A stretch of 64,000 bases of DNA, taken from the NCBI GenBank assembly GCA_024138015.1, contig JAMXBB010000010.1:83022658-83086657 (forward strand), given 5' to 3'. Below are positions 50,644-62,479 of the stretch, piece by piece. Both the position numbers and the translations under genes were made by a program. Below the pieces are notes generated by a model that worked only from the letters and a program-made list of their open reading frames with translations, was not told the origin of the DNA and did not search any database. This DNA is from Lumnitzera littorea (lineage: Eukaryota > Streptophyta > Magnoliopsida > Myrtales > Combretaceae). Positions within the stretch are counted from its first letter, which is position 1; every line of letters begins with the position of its first letter.

Positions 50644-51793
50644 GAGAAAAGCATAAAAAATTCCTTAATATTTACCCTTTTTTTTTAAATTTTAGTCTTT
50701 ATCATTTCATTTTATTTTTCATTTCAATTCTCAATGTTTTAGATTTTTGTCAGAAAAGTCCTTACGATTACTTTGGTTAATTTTTTCCATTAGTCAGGAC
50801 ATATGGCAGCATTAGATTGGTTAACGTATAATATTTTAAATAAATGAAATATTAAAATATAAAAAAATAATGAAAAATACTAAAAATAGTGAAAATTAAT
50901 AAAAAAATAGAAAAGAATGAAAAAATCTATGAATGTTAAAAATTATACCAAAATATGTGTACACATATATATATATTTGAAATATGAAAAAGAAAAAAGT
51001 ATTAAAAATAAAAATTTAGTCACTTAAGGTAAGGAGTGAACGACAATCACTAGGATACGCATGTAAGGGATGGGTGTGGTTGACATAACCCTCCAAAGGT
51101 GGTCGTCGACTACACACTACTTTAGGTGGTCGGATTTAGGCTAGCCAAAAGAGGTAGGTTGCAACCCATTGTATTAAGTAGGTCATGTAACCCTTAAGGT
51201 GACCATAGGTGGCTATCCACCTCTTAAGGGAGATCGCACGATCTTTATAGGGTGGTTGGCAGTTAACTATGACCCTTAGGTAAAAAAAAAAAAAAAAATT
51301 TGAAGGAAGACCCAATCAAGTTGTCACTATGTCGCATGACCCAATTAGGTATTTTACTAATTTTTTTTAAATGAGTGACCATGGTGGGCGGCTACCCAAG
51401 GTAAGGGGGTAGGGATTTCTATATATATATATTTTAATTTTGCTACCCAAGGTAAGGGGGTAGGGATTTCTATATATATATATTTTAATTTTTCAAATAT
51501 ATATATTTACATTGATAAGTGTATATATATTATGGTATAATTTTTAATTGTTTCAATTTTTTAAATTAATTTTCACCATTTTAATATATTTTAAATATTT
51601 TTTTTATTTAAAAATTACACGTTGACTAATCTAATGCTGTCATGTATCCTTATTAATGGAAAAAATTAACAGCAGTAAAGGAAGAACTTTTTTGACAAAA
51701 ATCTACAACGTTGAAGAATGAAATGAAAAAATGAAAGGATAAAAATTGAAATAGAAAAAGACGTAAATGTTAAGAATTTTTTATACTTTTCCC
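50644..51793. mobile_element. Non-autonomous foldback element, probably Mutator-type
   Basis: Long inverted arms of about 200 bases. The left reads gagaaaagcataaaaaattc, then tagatttttgtcagaaaagt, then cagcattagattggttaacg. The right, on the other strand, reads gggaaaagtataaaaaattc, then tagatttttgtcaaaaaagt, then cagcattagattagtcaacg. The centre (51000-51490) is less AT-rich, with ggtggtcg-like phrases, no open frame and a perfect 51-bp tandem duplication. Both flanks are T-runs, so the target duplication cannot be read. Long arms favour a Mutator-type assignment. Confidence 0.75.
51391..51492. repeat. Perfect 51-bp tandem duplication
   Basis: Units 51391-51441 and 51442-51492 are identical, each starting gctacccaaggtaag and ending in an AT run plus attttaatttt. 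Complete identity in otherwise decayed DNA means a recent duplication or an assembly artefact. Confidence 0.9.
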
Positions 51794-51926
51794 TTTTTTT
51801 TTTTTTTTAACATTGGGCTCATTAATTAAACAATAGTATATTGGGGAATAAAAACCTTGGGAGAAAGAATTAGATATTGCGAAAAAAAAAAAAAATCCAA
51901 AAAGCGATTACTATAAAAAAAATCCT

Positions 51927-52120
51927 AAAAATATAATACTTGAATTTGGCTTTTTTTGGCTTTTAAAAAGTTGAATTTAGAGAAATTTTAATGTAATTGG
52001 CTTTTGCAAAGCTAATTTCGCTAAGTAAGATTCGCTTTCTAAAAACCAATTTTATATAGAATATAATAGAATCGGCTTTTGGATAGTAAAATTGGCTTTC
52101 CAAAAGCACATTTTATTAAG
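51927..52120. repeat. Left terminal inverted region of the PMD-MULE
   Basis: Contains aaaaatataatacttgaatt next to ttggcttttt, and then several variants of a motif ggcttt(t)...aaaag (near 51958, 51999, 52031, 52074, 52096). The inverted partner is at 56090-56267. Confidence 0.7.
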
Positions 52121-52910
52121 GCTTAAACTTGTAGTAGCTATCTTCTTCTCCATTTCCCAATCCTACACTCTCTCTCTACCTTAAATCCTAACTTATATGT
52201 TCTCTCCAATTCGTCAATTTGCAAGCTATTTTTCTTTAATCCAAGGTTGGAAATCGGATTTTATCACTTCCTATCACTCACGATAGTTAGATTTTGTGAT
52301 TTTTTAAAGAATTTAGTTGGAGTTAGCCTCTCTCTCTTTAAAAAAATTTGCAAATGTGAAGGTATTTCTTTCTCCAAACTAACTCTTCTTATAATATACT
52401 GTGTTATCAGCGATTGAATGTCGGGTTTTGTGATTACACAGTATTGTTTAGCATTTTTCGACATATGTAGTATATATATAATTAGGGAAAGGAAAAAAAA
52501 TGTAGTATATAGAATGGTATATAATTAGGGAAAAGAAAAAAACAATTGTATGCATAATTATAGTATAATTAATATATAATGTAATATATATATATGTAAT
52601 TAGAATGTATATATATATTATATTTGTTTGAATGTATAATGTAGTGTATGTGTGTAAGTAAAATGCAATATATATGGAATGTAGTATATATGTTAGTTGG
52701 ATAACTTATAAATAACTGTTTCTTATGTATAATTATGTGTCATTATAATTTATAAATACTACATGAAAAGAACATAAAATATGTTAAAATGGGTATGAAT
52801 GAATAATACTCAGTAATCAAACACCAATTGTTTAAAAGCCATCTTAGCGATAGTGTGATACTAACATAGACTTGTTTATAAATAATTGCTAAATGTAGAC
52901 AAGTTAAAAA

Positions 52911-53790
52911 ATGAGTGAAGTACGGGCGATTTGTTATACAAATGGCTACATTGTGGAAGGGAAGAATGGGGTTAATTATGATAGGTGGCTAACAACAGTA
53001 GATGAGTTTTGTATAGGGCAAATTATAAATAGTTGGTTAGCATCATTTTTGCAATTGTCTTCGTGTTGATGTAACGACCCATTAGGTTGAGTTTATCCAC
53101 CAGTGTCCTATTACTGGAGCTAGTAGAGATTACTTTTGTGTTGTACCAATCAATTATAATTATGATGTTTAACAAATGTTGGCATCATGCCAAGGACATA
53201 GTGGGGTTAGTGGTTCTGTTGAGATGTATATTGAAATTCATGAAGTTAATTTGTTTGTTACTATTGAGTTCAATGTATCGTAAGAGAATAATATTAAAGG
53301 CCAAGTTAAAACTCAAGTGCATGAATCCCAACCTATCTTATGTACTCAAGAAGTAGGTGGGAATTAAGGCCTCTTTGAACCTGATATTAGTTTTACAAAT
53401 AAAGCTAAAGGGGAGACGGATTTTGAAAGCAACATAGCATATGAAGAAGTATCCGAGGATTATGATAATATGGAATTTGATGATGGTAACGGGAGAAGCG
53501 AGGATTAGTTTTAGACCTTAGATGAGCAACGTGTGTCCAGGACAAAGAATGACTGGCGGCATAGATTCTTGACACATATGGATGCAGTTAGAAGTTTAGA
53601 ACCCATTCCATTCTATGTTACTAGTGTAGATAGTAGATATGATTTGTTTGAGGATAACATGAATGATTTGAGCTTTAGTGATGAATTTAAGGTCTATATG
53701 TAGTTTCCCAAAATGAAGGTCTTGCAAGATGCAATCAAAATGCATCATGTAATGAACCATCATGACTACGTTGTGGTAGCATCTCGATAG
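52911..53790 (+). pseudogene. MULE transposase N-terminal remnant
   Basis: The frame opens MSEVRAICYTNGYIVEGKNG, a start typical of plant MuDR-type transposases. After frameshifts it continues with an acid-rich linker (EEVSEDYDNMEFDDGNG, near 53445) and ends with VLQDAIKMHHVMNHHDYVVV (about 53720-53780). That last block is the MuDR N-terminal DNA-binding-type region which normally precedes the catalytic core. At least five stops or shifts are present and the core DDE domain and SWIM zinc finger are missing. The following DNA passes directly into the plant mobile domain. Confidence 0.7.
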
Positions 53791-53799
53791 ATGAGCGAA

Positions 53800-55720
53800 T
53801 GATCCTTACTTTCAATAGTTGGATTTCTACGATTAAGGTAGGTGCCATTCATTTCGCTGGACTGACATATGATAACAGCTTTGATGGAGTGCTGGAGACT
53901 AGAGAAACATATATTCCACTTTCCTATTGAAGAGTTGATATATTGATTCTCATTGATCTCCAAGTGGATAGTTGTCCTATAATTGATAGGATGCATACGG
54001 GTTGGGTTGATATGTGCCATTAGCTTTTGGGTTGATGCCCCTTTCTAGTTTGTATTAAGGGGGGTTGTTTGAGCTTGACATGGTTGAAGACTTATTTTAG
54101 CAATCTTTTAAAGGATGTGGATGACATTACCATCTAGCGATATACCTAAACTTACATCTTGTAGCTCATTAGTGGGATGTTCTTGGACTAGTCGTTTAAC
54201 TGAGTTCATTTGATGTTCCTCCCACTTCTAGTAGACCTTGGGACTGTTGGATAATATGCATAGGGAGCAGTATGCTTGGTTTGGCTATATTGATAGCTTT
54301 GCCTTACATCCTACAGAGATGCTAGGGAGATTAGTAGGCTGTTGGTGATGCTCTAGGTATGGGCATGGGAACATTTCTTGTATATTGCCCTTATGTGCAA
54401 ACATGTCATCGTAGTGATTAAAGGTTAACCTTTGATGAGTAGATGGGGGGTTACATTTGACATGACCCAATTACTTACATATGTGGTCTGCTAGTATCGT
54501 AATGCATTTGATTAGTAGATTCTAGAGTAAATATTTATCACTATTGACTTAACCTTATTTACATTTGAATTTACATGTTACAGCATCACATTACTTACAT
54601 TTTATCTAGGTCGATTGGGTGCCTTATGCGCGTGATGATATCATTTGGCTACCAGCCTATTGTCTAATTGGATAGGAGATACGAATGGTACGTATACTGC
54701 TAATATGTTTTCACATCATCTAGCTATATTATTTAAACCTTGTACTCCAACCATTTGACGGTGTTTAGGGGTTACTAAAGTATATTAACACCCTTATTCA
54801 GCTCCACAATATCGATTTAATTGGCTGGACTGAGATGAATTGGGCCACCAGGCATGTATATTAGCTTGAAGAGTGGGCGTATTGTTGGAGTAGGATTGTG
54901 CAAATATTGCATGCGAAGGGGGTACATGTGGGAGTGAATCTAGATTACGATGCATGGTACTAGACAAGGATGAGGCAATATATTGGTCGGACTGCGGCCA
55001 TGGAAAGATACCCGGTACATTGTCATTTGTCATGTGTTTGTTTCATGTTATTTTACACTATGAGTTAATCGTTTAATCTTTTATTTTTATAAGCGTATTT
55101 CATTGACTGGCTACTACAAATGATATATAATGATATCCTTATTGAGCAACTAAAGGTTAGCAAAATTGCCAAACAGTTTTAAGGTGTTGCTTTATAGGAG
55201 CCAAACGATGTATCGACACCAGGCTTCGATGCCAAGGGGGATGACTCTCTCCTAGAGGATGTACCCTAGGGAGGACGTTAGTGGGGATGCAATTGTGGTA
55301 GGAGCCATAGACAGGGTAGAACATAGCATGGACAGGCACAACTGCAGATAAGAAATGATTGGTCGCTCGAGAACTATTCATTAAGTACCCTTCACATCAT
55401 GAATCTTCTTTATAACCTTTACTCCAGTATCAGACACTTACCGTATAGGAGAGTTTTAGTAGTCCTTCCCAGATACCTCTAACATCGTTTAATAGATGAA
55501 CTGTAGATTTGGCTCAAGAAATGGGCAAGGGACTCATCAAGTAGACTACTCTCCGAGACTTATGTAGATGCCCTACTCATAGAGGTCATCAGGTTAGACA
55601 GCTCACAAATTATTTAGTTAGATTGCGATTAGTTGGTGCAGTCTTAGCTTAGTACTTAGATGGATGAGTGGGAGGAGATGCATGCCTACATACATCGCCG
55701 ACAAAGACATTCCTAGATAA
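53800..55720 (+). pseudogene. Plant mobile domain (PMD) remnant
   Basis: Ordered PMD blocks are visible on the + strand, broken by stops: ALMECWRLEKHIFHFP (about 53877), LSLTWLKTYFSNLLKDVDD (about 54070), YIL-LISGMF (about 54150), GAVCLVWLY (about 54266), then an SYRDA...VWAWEHF region (about 54308-54375), RDDIIWLPAYC (about 54631) and a YIGRTAAMERYP tail (about 54980). The domain is of unknown biochemical activity; host members act in genome stability and transposon silencing. Most open frames here on the - strand are antisense shadows. The stretch 55110-55720 continues in a degenerate way without recognised motifs. Confidence 0.75.
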
Positions 55721-56089
55721 GTTTGCTAATATGTACTTGTTTATTGGTTTTGGATAGATATTATATGTAAATGCATATTTATTATGTTTAGCTAGTGAAA
55801 CTTTGGATACTTATTGAAATGGTTGTTCAATCTCTTTATCATTTTTTGTTTGTTTGTTATTTTTTATTAGGGCTAAATTTTGGTTGAGTTAGAAAGTTTT
55901 ATAAACATCGTTTATTGGAGTTATTGGTGAAAAAGCTTCAATTAATGGATGTGATATATTATATAGTAGATATATTCGTAGGTATTATAACGGATTTTTG
56001 GAATAGATGAATTGTGTAGTATGATTGTATCTATGATCATGGATGAAGTGTGTAATAGTAGTAGTGTAGTTTGCTGATATAAATGACTT

Positions 56090-56290
56090 TTAAAAAGCCT
56101 AATTTAGCTATGACTTTGCAAAAGTTGACTTTAGCATATTATAAGAAAATCAGTTTTTAGGAAGTTAATTTTAGTTTGTAATACGTATATTTGACTTTTG
56201 GAAAGCCATAATGAATTCAATGTAAATTAAAACAGTTTTTAAAAAGCCGAATTCGTATAGTATTTTTGGATTTCTTGTTTTCATTTTTTC
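56090..56290. repeat. Right terminal inverted region of the PMD-MULE
   Basis: Read on the other strand it gives aaaaatactatacgaattcg next to gctttttaaaaa, matching the left end, followed by atggctttccaaaag, ttcctaaaaactgat and acttttgcaaag, the same motif family in slightly different order. The outermost bases (ttttcctctttttcccta) may include the element tip. Confidence 0.7.
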
Positions 56291-56476
56291 CTCTTTTTCC
56301 CTAAAAAAACCGTAGTCCGGGAGGAAAGGGGGAAAAAATTTAGTAAATCGAATTCATTCTGCTCGGCTGGAAAACGTTGTCGTTGAACCTTAAACCCTTC
56401 CCTGAGCAACATACCAAAAAAACCGAACACGAAGAAGAACTGATCTCCCCCGCGCTTCTCTCTCCCTCACTCGAAT
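56291..56476 (+). promoter_or_regulatory. Short GUF1 upstream region (promoter/5' UTR)
   Basis: Only about 190 bp separate the MULE terminal region from the GUF1 start codon. The piece is less AT-rich than the element, lacks a clear TATA box in the usual position and has a CT-rich stretch just before the ATG (cttctctctccctcactcg), as seen in plant 5' UTRs. No upstream ATG lies in it; the 56377-56634 frame starts at a TTG. Core promoter elements may be inside the MULE end, which is an inference. Confidence 0.4.
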
Positions 56477-59400
56477 ATGTCTCATTTTCTTCTTCTCCGT
56501 CGTTCTTCGCAGTCTTTCAAACGCCCAAAACCTCTCTCTTTCTTGCTTCACAAACTTACTTCATTCTCTACATCCAACAACTTAGCCCATCTACTGCAAC
56601 ATTTCAGTTCCAGCAGTTCAAGAGAAAGCAGTAATAGTTTGATCGATTTGACACAGTACCCAAGTGAAAGAATCAGAAACTTTTCAATAATTGCACATGT
56701 CGATCATGGTAAGTCCACTCTTGCTGACAGGCTTTTGGAGCTCACTGGAACTATTAAAAAGGGTCTTGGTCAGCCTCAGTACCTTGATAAATTGCAGGTA
56801 ATTTTGGCTTTCTCTTCTATGTTTATTTATTTATTTTTTTTGCTAATGGGAATGTGAAAGGGGTTTCCTTTGGTTTATTTGTTCAGTTATGTTTTGCTTT
56901 AAAGTTTGGTGTTTTGTGTTGTTTTGATGAGACTATGAAATATGTTTAGTTTCGATTTCTATGTTGCTTGGATAAGAACATCAAATTGGTTTTTTTTTTT
57001 TTTACGTTTGTATGGATAGAACCTACTTGTGTTTAGCTAGAAAATTTGCCCTTTTTTCCTTTTTCTTTCTGGGTTTATTAGGAGTTTATGATGTCTTTGA
57101 AAAAAACATACCATTGTTAATGCTTGCCATGAGGCTTTATCTTTAGTTATGTTTTTCTTTCGAGGTTAGTTTTTATTGGGGAGAGAAATTAGACATGGCA
57201 TCAGTTGATGTTGTAATGCAGCTTTCATTTCTTACTCTCTAGTTTTTTTCATGGTTAGAGTAGGATTGATGAGGGGATGAAGCTTTCCCGTGTCTCAGTT
57301 TGTGTCATGTTGACCCTATGTTGTCATGTATGATGATCTTTTAATGTGAATTCCTCTTCAAATCTTTTTATTAATGTATAAGAGCTTGTGATTGGAAATG
57401 ATACAATTGGGACAAGGATCCATAAGCTAGGGATGGCAACTCATGTTCTATTTTGCAATGGATTCTGTCAATGTCAAGTTCCGCTAGTGTTAAAAGGAGA
57501 TAAAATAATTCAACATATAATTTTGTTTTTATCAGATAGGGAAACAAAATGTATCAAGGCAGGAATTGCAGCCTTAAATAATGTTGGTCAAAGCTTCTCC
57601 AAGAATTTTGGGGGGGGTGGGGGGTGGGTGTGGGGGAAGGGGTTGGGTGGGGAATGTTGTGGAGGCAGTATATGATAAATAGATGGTAATGTTTTTTCAC
57701 TTGTATGGTGTCCAATATGCATGCCATTCCCGTATTAGTTTTGAAATACCCATCCACTCTACAGCTGGTTAGTGTAAGGTTTAGTGAATCGTATTTGTCT
57801 TATTCCAAAAAGTTCTAATGAGAAAGGGAAAAGGAGAAAAAGAAAATAGACACAAAAATGTATTAGATAGAGCAAACATTTCAAAGTTTTAACAAAATAC
57901 AATATACTTTTTTTTTCTCTTGAAAAATGATTACATTTTTTATTAGGAGCAATTTTGTGAATGTACTTTCTCTTCTGTTTGCTTTGTGACAGCATGGATT
58001 TGATGCACTTCCACAGGTGTTTTGCTAGTTTCTCATCCATTGTTGGTTTGAGGGGTTCTCTCAGCTCTGGTTTGAGTTTCATGTGACTGGAAGTATACCC
58101 TTACTCATGATAGAAAAATCCATTGTCTGGTGAATTTGAACTAATAGTTCATGTGTCTGTATAAGCTACATTTTGGATATAACTGCAAATTGTGCTGGAA
58201 ATTTTTCTTTCTGTTTTTTTAATCATTGGTGAAAAAAGCAATAACATGAATATGGTGCATGGTGCTTGCGTTATATTGCACATGGCAGTTTTTAAATTGA
58301 TGCTGTATCACTCATTCAGCATTCTCTTGTCTTAGGTAGAGAGAGAAAGGGGGATTACGGTGAAAGCTCAAACGGCAACAATGTTTCACAAGTACAAAGT
58401 TGGTGGTTTAGATGCTGTCGATCGAAATGAACCTCAAACCTTCCTGCTTAATCTTATTGATACGCCTGGCCATGTTGACTTCAGTTATGAGGTGTCCAGG
58501 TCTCTAGCGGCTTGCCAAGGAGCTCTGTTGGTTGTGGATGCTGCCCAAGGTGTACAGGCTCAGACTGTTGCTAATTTCTATCTTGCTTTTGAGTCTGAGC
58601 TGACAATAATACCTGTCATAAACAAAATTGATCAGCCAACTGCTGACCCTGATCGTGTCAAAGATCAATTGAAGTCAATGTTTGATCTGAATCCAAATGA
58701 TGCTCTTCTTACGTCTGCCAAGACAGGTCAGGGTCTTGAGCAAGTACTTCCTGCTGTCATTGAGCGGATACCTGCTCCACCAGGGAAAAGTGGTTCTCCT
58801 TTGCGTATGCTGCTGTTGGACTCATATTATGATGAGTACAAAGGAGTGATATGTCATGTTGCTGTAGTTGATGGTTCTCTACGCAAGGGGGACAAGATTT
58901 CGTCTGCTGCAACTGGCCAGTCTTATGAAGTTCTGGACATTGGTATCATGCATCCTGAGCTCACTCCGACTGGTATCCTTTTGACTGGGCAAGTGGGATA
59001 CATTGTCAATGGGATGCGATCAACAAAAGAAGCTCGTATAGGTGACACTCTACATCATAGCAAAAGCATTGTGGATCCCCTTCCTGGTACATTAATTTGT
59101 TCCTTTGTTCCTGTAAATTTTTTGTTTTTCAATATCTTTAAGATTATATCTTCTTAAATCTGAAAGAAGAATATGATTCGCTTGTGAATTTGCAATTTTC
59201 TGTTGCAAGTTATCTACCTGTGTTTCAATATTCAATACCAAACTCATCTCAAGGCAATGGTGTTGAAACAGGATTCAAGCCTGCAAAGCATATGGTGTTC
59301 TCTGGTCTTTATCCAGCTGATGGATCTGATTTCGAAGCACTAAACCATGCCATAGAGAGACTTACATGCAATGATGCTAGTGTCTCTATTACTAAAGAAA

Positions 59401-61492
59401 GTAGTACAGCCCTTGGTCTTGGTTTCAGGTGTGTTTTCCACCCATTAAACACCCTATTGCCAGTCTGTCTTCCTTTTAACTGTTCCATCGTACTAGAAAG
59501 TCCTTATGCAGTGGTTTTCACTTTTTGGTGTTTCCCTTAGATGTGGATTTCTTGGCTTGCTTCACATGGACGTTTTCCACCAGCGGCTAGAACAGGTGAA
59601 TTTTCTTTCTTGTTGAATTCAATTTAACCTTTTTTTATATGAATATGGTAGATGCATTAAGTGTTCATAGCTGCGAATTTCCTTTCTTCAAGTGTGCTCA
59701 TTCCTCTATATATGCCTTTGGGCATTTATTGTTGCTTTTAGGCAAAATTTTTTCTAAAATTTAAACCCACCCCATCCCTTACCCCCACCTCCCCCCCCCC
59801 AAAAAAAAAAAGAGTTCCATAATGAAAGCAGTTGTCATTTTTGCGGTTCCCTGCTGATTGATGTCTTCTATTGAATATGAGTATAGGAGTATGGAGCCCA
59901 TGTCATCTCAACTGTGCCAACAGTTCCTTATATTTTTGAGTACTCTGATGGAAGGTAAAATCCTTTGATCACAGTAATTTATATATTCACAAGCATTATT
60001 GAACTTGGTGAAATTTTTTCCAGCAAAGTAGAAGTTCAGAATCCAGCAACATTGCCTTCAAATCCTAAACTTCGAGTTACTGCATGTTGGGAACCAACAG
60101 TGACAGCTACCATTATTATCCCTAGTGAGTAAGGCTCATGCCCCATTGACATCTTTTCAAATAGTATGTCAGTTAGATAAAGTGATATTATTCATTTGCC
60201 CAATGCTCATACTATACTGCTGTGTTTGAAGGTATGTTGGCCCTATTATCACCCTTTGCTCAGATAGGAGAGGTCAACAGCTAGAATACTCATTTATTGA
60301 CAGGTAACTTCTGTGCTTGCTGCAAGAGTTCAATCTTTATCCCCACTGCTGATCTGGACCTTTCTCTATGAAAAACTGCATGTGCCAGCCATCTATTGAG
60401 GTGTAGTCAAGTCCAGTTGAACTGACACAATTCCGAGCTTAAGCTTGCATATTAGTACTTGTTATGGGACTTGTCAAGCTTGAGCTAGGCTTTACAAGTC
60501 TATTTTCTGTCTTATCTCTTTTCCTAAAAAATATGTTCCTCCTCACTAAAGTCATAATGAAGCTTATGTTTGACTCGATTAAATTTGAACTTTTCTTTCA
60601 ATGGAAGGGCATGACCATATTGGACCTCATGAGCCTTCCTACTAGTCCATGCACAAGTTAAATGTAAGCTTATTCTATGTTGGTATCTCTATGTCCTTAG
60701 TAAATTTGGAAAGCACATCTTTGTGCAATTTGTTACTAGAGTATTGAGCTTTAATCACTGGTCCAACCTGTAGGAGTTAACTTGATCATTTTTAAACTTA
60801 CTCAAGAACAAATATAATTGCAGGTTATCAAACGAATGATAAGAAACTTGTGGTTAACTTACTAACTTATTCAGGTAGACATAGCTCGAGCTCAAATGGC
60901 TGCTTTGACTTGTTAGGTCCTTAATTGAGACTTCTCTTATGTCTAAATTCAGTTGGACAGAAGGAAGCCTCTTAACTTGTGCAACTTAAAGCATGTTGAT
61001 ACACCCACACACCCCCCACTCCCCAACAAGGGGGAAAAATCCAAAAATAAAATAATAAGAAGATAAAAATCATTGTGAACTACATATGGCCGGGGTTGCT
61101 GTGACCAGGTAGTTAAATCAGAGATGGCTATTTGAGTGCACTGGAACAGAGAAAATATCCAGAATTAAATAAGTAGCGAGTTGTATTATTTTATCTAGAG
61201 TGCTGCTTTCATGATATTTTTCTTTTGTATCTGCTCCTTATCGAGGAATTCACCAATTATGCAGTCAGCGGGTATTTATGAAGTATCGTTTACCTCTGAG
61301 AGAAATTGTTGTTGATTTCTACAATGAGTTAAAGAGCATTACATCAGGATATGCATCATTTGACTATGAAGACGCAGAGTATGTTCTCTTTCCTCTCTCC
61401 TTCACACACTAGTGCATGGACTTGTCACACACGCATGTTGTAATAGATGTTAAGGTGGATCAGTGTATATACATGATAAATATATATATATG

Positions 61493-61524
<32 letters not shown>

Positions 61525-62479
61525 TGTATTTATAAGATACATACATTTTTCCACTTTGTGCTTTCACAATGTCCCCAATGAGATTCCACTCACAAACAAG
61601 CTGGATTCTTTGTTATTTTCTGCATGCATGTGCTTTTTTGATATGGTGGACTTCATGCAAGATTTTCTGTTGGATATGTTTAGTTTAATTAAAAAACCTT
61701 GTTAGTCAGTGTAGCTGGCGTGCAGCTGAAACTGACTGTATAAATTATCATCTTCGGCTTTCAAGATATAACAGGGTTATTCTGCATGAATATAACAAAT
61801 CAAGTGCTCTTGGTCCTTTTTTTAACATTTAAAACGGGCTTCATCACAGTTATCAGCAATCTGATTTGGTGAAGCTTGATATACTTTTGAATGGACAACC
61901 AGTTGATGCAATGGCTACAATTGTTCATAGGCTGAAGGCTCAGCGTGTTGGCCGTGAGTTGGTAGAAAAGCTAAAGAAATTCATAGATAGGTCAACTAGT
62001 TGCTCTCAGTTTCATTAATATGTTATCATTTGTTTGCAGTCTCTTATTTTTCCCATTTTCTACATAGGCAAATGTTTGAGATAATTATTCAAGCTGCTAT
62101 TGGATCAAAGGTCATCGCAAGAGAGACGTAAGTCTATACATGCTTTTAGAAATTGTCATGTAAATTTGCCACTATTATGAAAAGCTCCCTTCTGGACAAA
62201 GTTATTCTGGGTACTTTTTAAGTATTTATCTGATTTGCCAAGTCATATTGGCAGTTTGAATGGTCGAATCTGCAGTTGCTTCTCATGTCAAGAAAAATTT
62301 TGTTTGTTTATAGGATATCTGCTATGAGGAAGAATGTCCTTGCCAAGTGTTATGGTGGAGATGTTACTCGAAAGCGGAAGTTGTTAGAGAAGCAAAAGGA
62401 AGGAAAGAAGCGAATGAAGCGAGTTGGATCTGTTGATATACCTCAAGAGGCTTTTCATGAGATCCTGAAGGTTTCATAA
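56477..62479 (+). CDS. GUF1: Mitochondrial translation factor GUF1 (EF4/LepA-type GTPase), 11 exons
   Basis: Back-translocating ribosomal GTPase of the LepA/EF4 family, expected to act on mitochondrial ribosomes at the inner membrane. Exons: 56477-56797, 58336-59086, 59272-59428, 59541-59595, 59887-59954, 60024-60128, 60232-60303, 61265-61378, 61850-61990, 62068-62127, 62314-62479. All introns are GT-AG and the phases join without a stop, giving 669 residues, close to plant relatives (about 660). Residues 1-60 are rich in Ser, Arg and Leu with almost no acids, a mitochondrial presequence. G1 AHVDHGKST is at 73-81, switch I RERGITVKAQT from 110, G3 DTPGH at 149-153, G4 NKID at 203-206 and G5 SAK near 234. 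Domain II, the elongation-factor-type domains and the LepA-only C-terminus (NVLAKCYGGDVTRKRKLLEK, ending EILKVS) follow. The sequence fits the mitochondrial, not the plastid, paralogue. Intron 1 (1538 bp) and intron 7 (961 bp) hold no genes. Confidence 0.95.
57609..57655 (+). repeat. G-rich tract in GUF1 intron 1
   Basis: More than five runs of three or more G separated by one to three bases on the transcribed (RNA-like) strand, a textbook G-quadruplex pattern. C-rich tracts also occur in intron 4 (59766-59799) and intron 7 (61003-61023), which would be G-rich on the template strand. Homopolymer length may be affected by sequencing error. Confidence 0.85.
61492..61530 (+). repeat. TATG microsatellite in GUF1 intron 8
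   Basis: About eight ATGT units follow an AT run inside intron 8 (61379-61849). The open frame across it is not coding. Confidence 0.9.

Larger units (their letters stand above)
51880..56290 (+). mobile_element. Decayed Mutator-like element carrying a plant mobile domain
   Basis: A 4.4-kb unit with long inverted terminal regions (about 51927-52120 and 56090-56267) enclosing a degenerate MULE transposase N-terminus (52911-53790) and a plant mobile domain region (about 53800-55720), both on the + strand. The PMD is known from MULE and gypsy elements and from host proteins such as MAIN and MAIL1 of Arabidopsis. Stops are frequent and the transposase core is absent, so the copy cannot move by itself. 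Exact ends and target duplication were not resolved. The right end lies about 190 bp before the start codon of the GUF1 gene. Confidence 0.75.

Noticed and set aside
53766..55381. Open frames of 61-84 codons on the - strand
   Set aside because: They lie antisense to the plant mobile domain blocks, which are clearly read on the + strand; their peptides match no family.
56377..56634. 85-codon frame overlapping the GUF1 start
   Set aside because: It begins at TTG rather than ATG and is a shadow of GUF1 exon 1 in another frame.
57388..58082. Open frames in GUF1 intron 1, both strands
   Set aside because: They include the G-rich tract and lack any domain; the intron is bounded by good GT-AG sites in phase.
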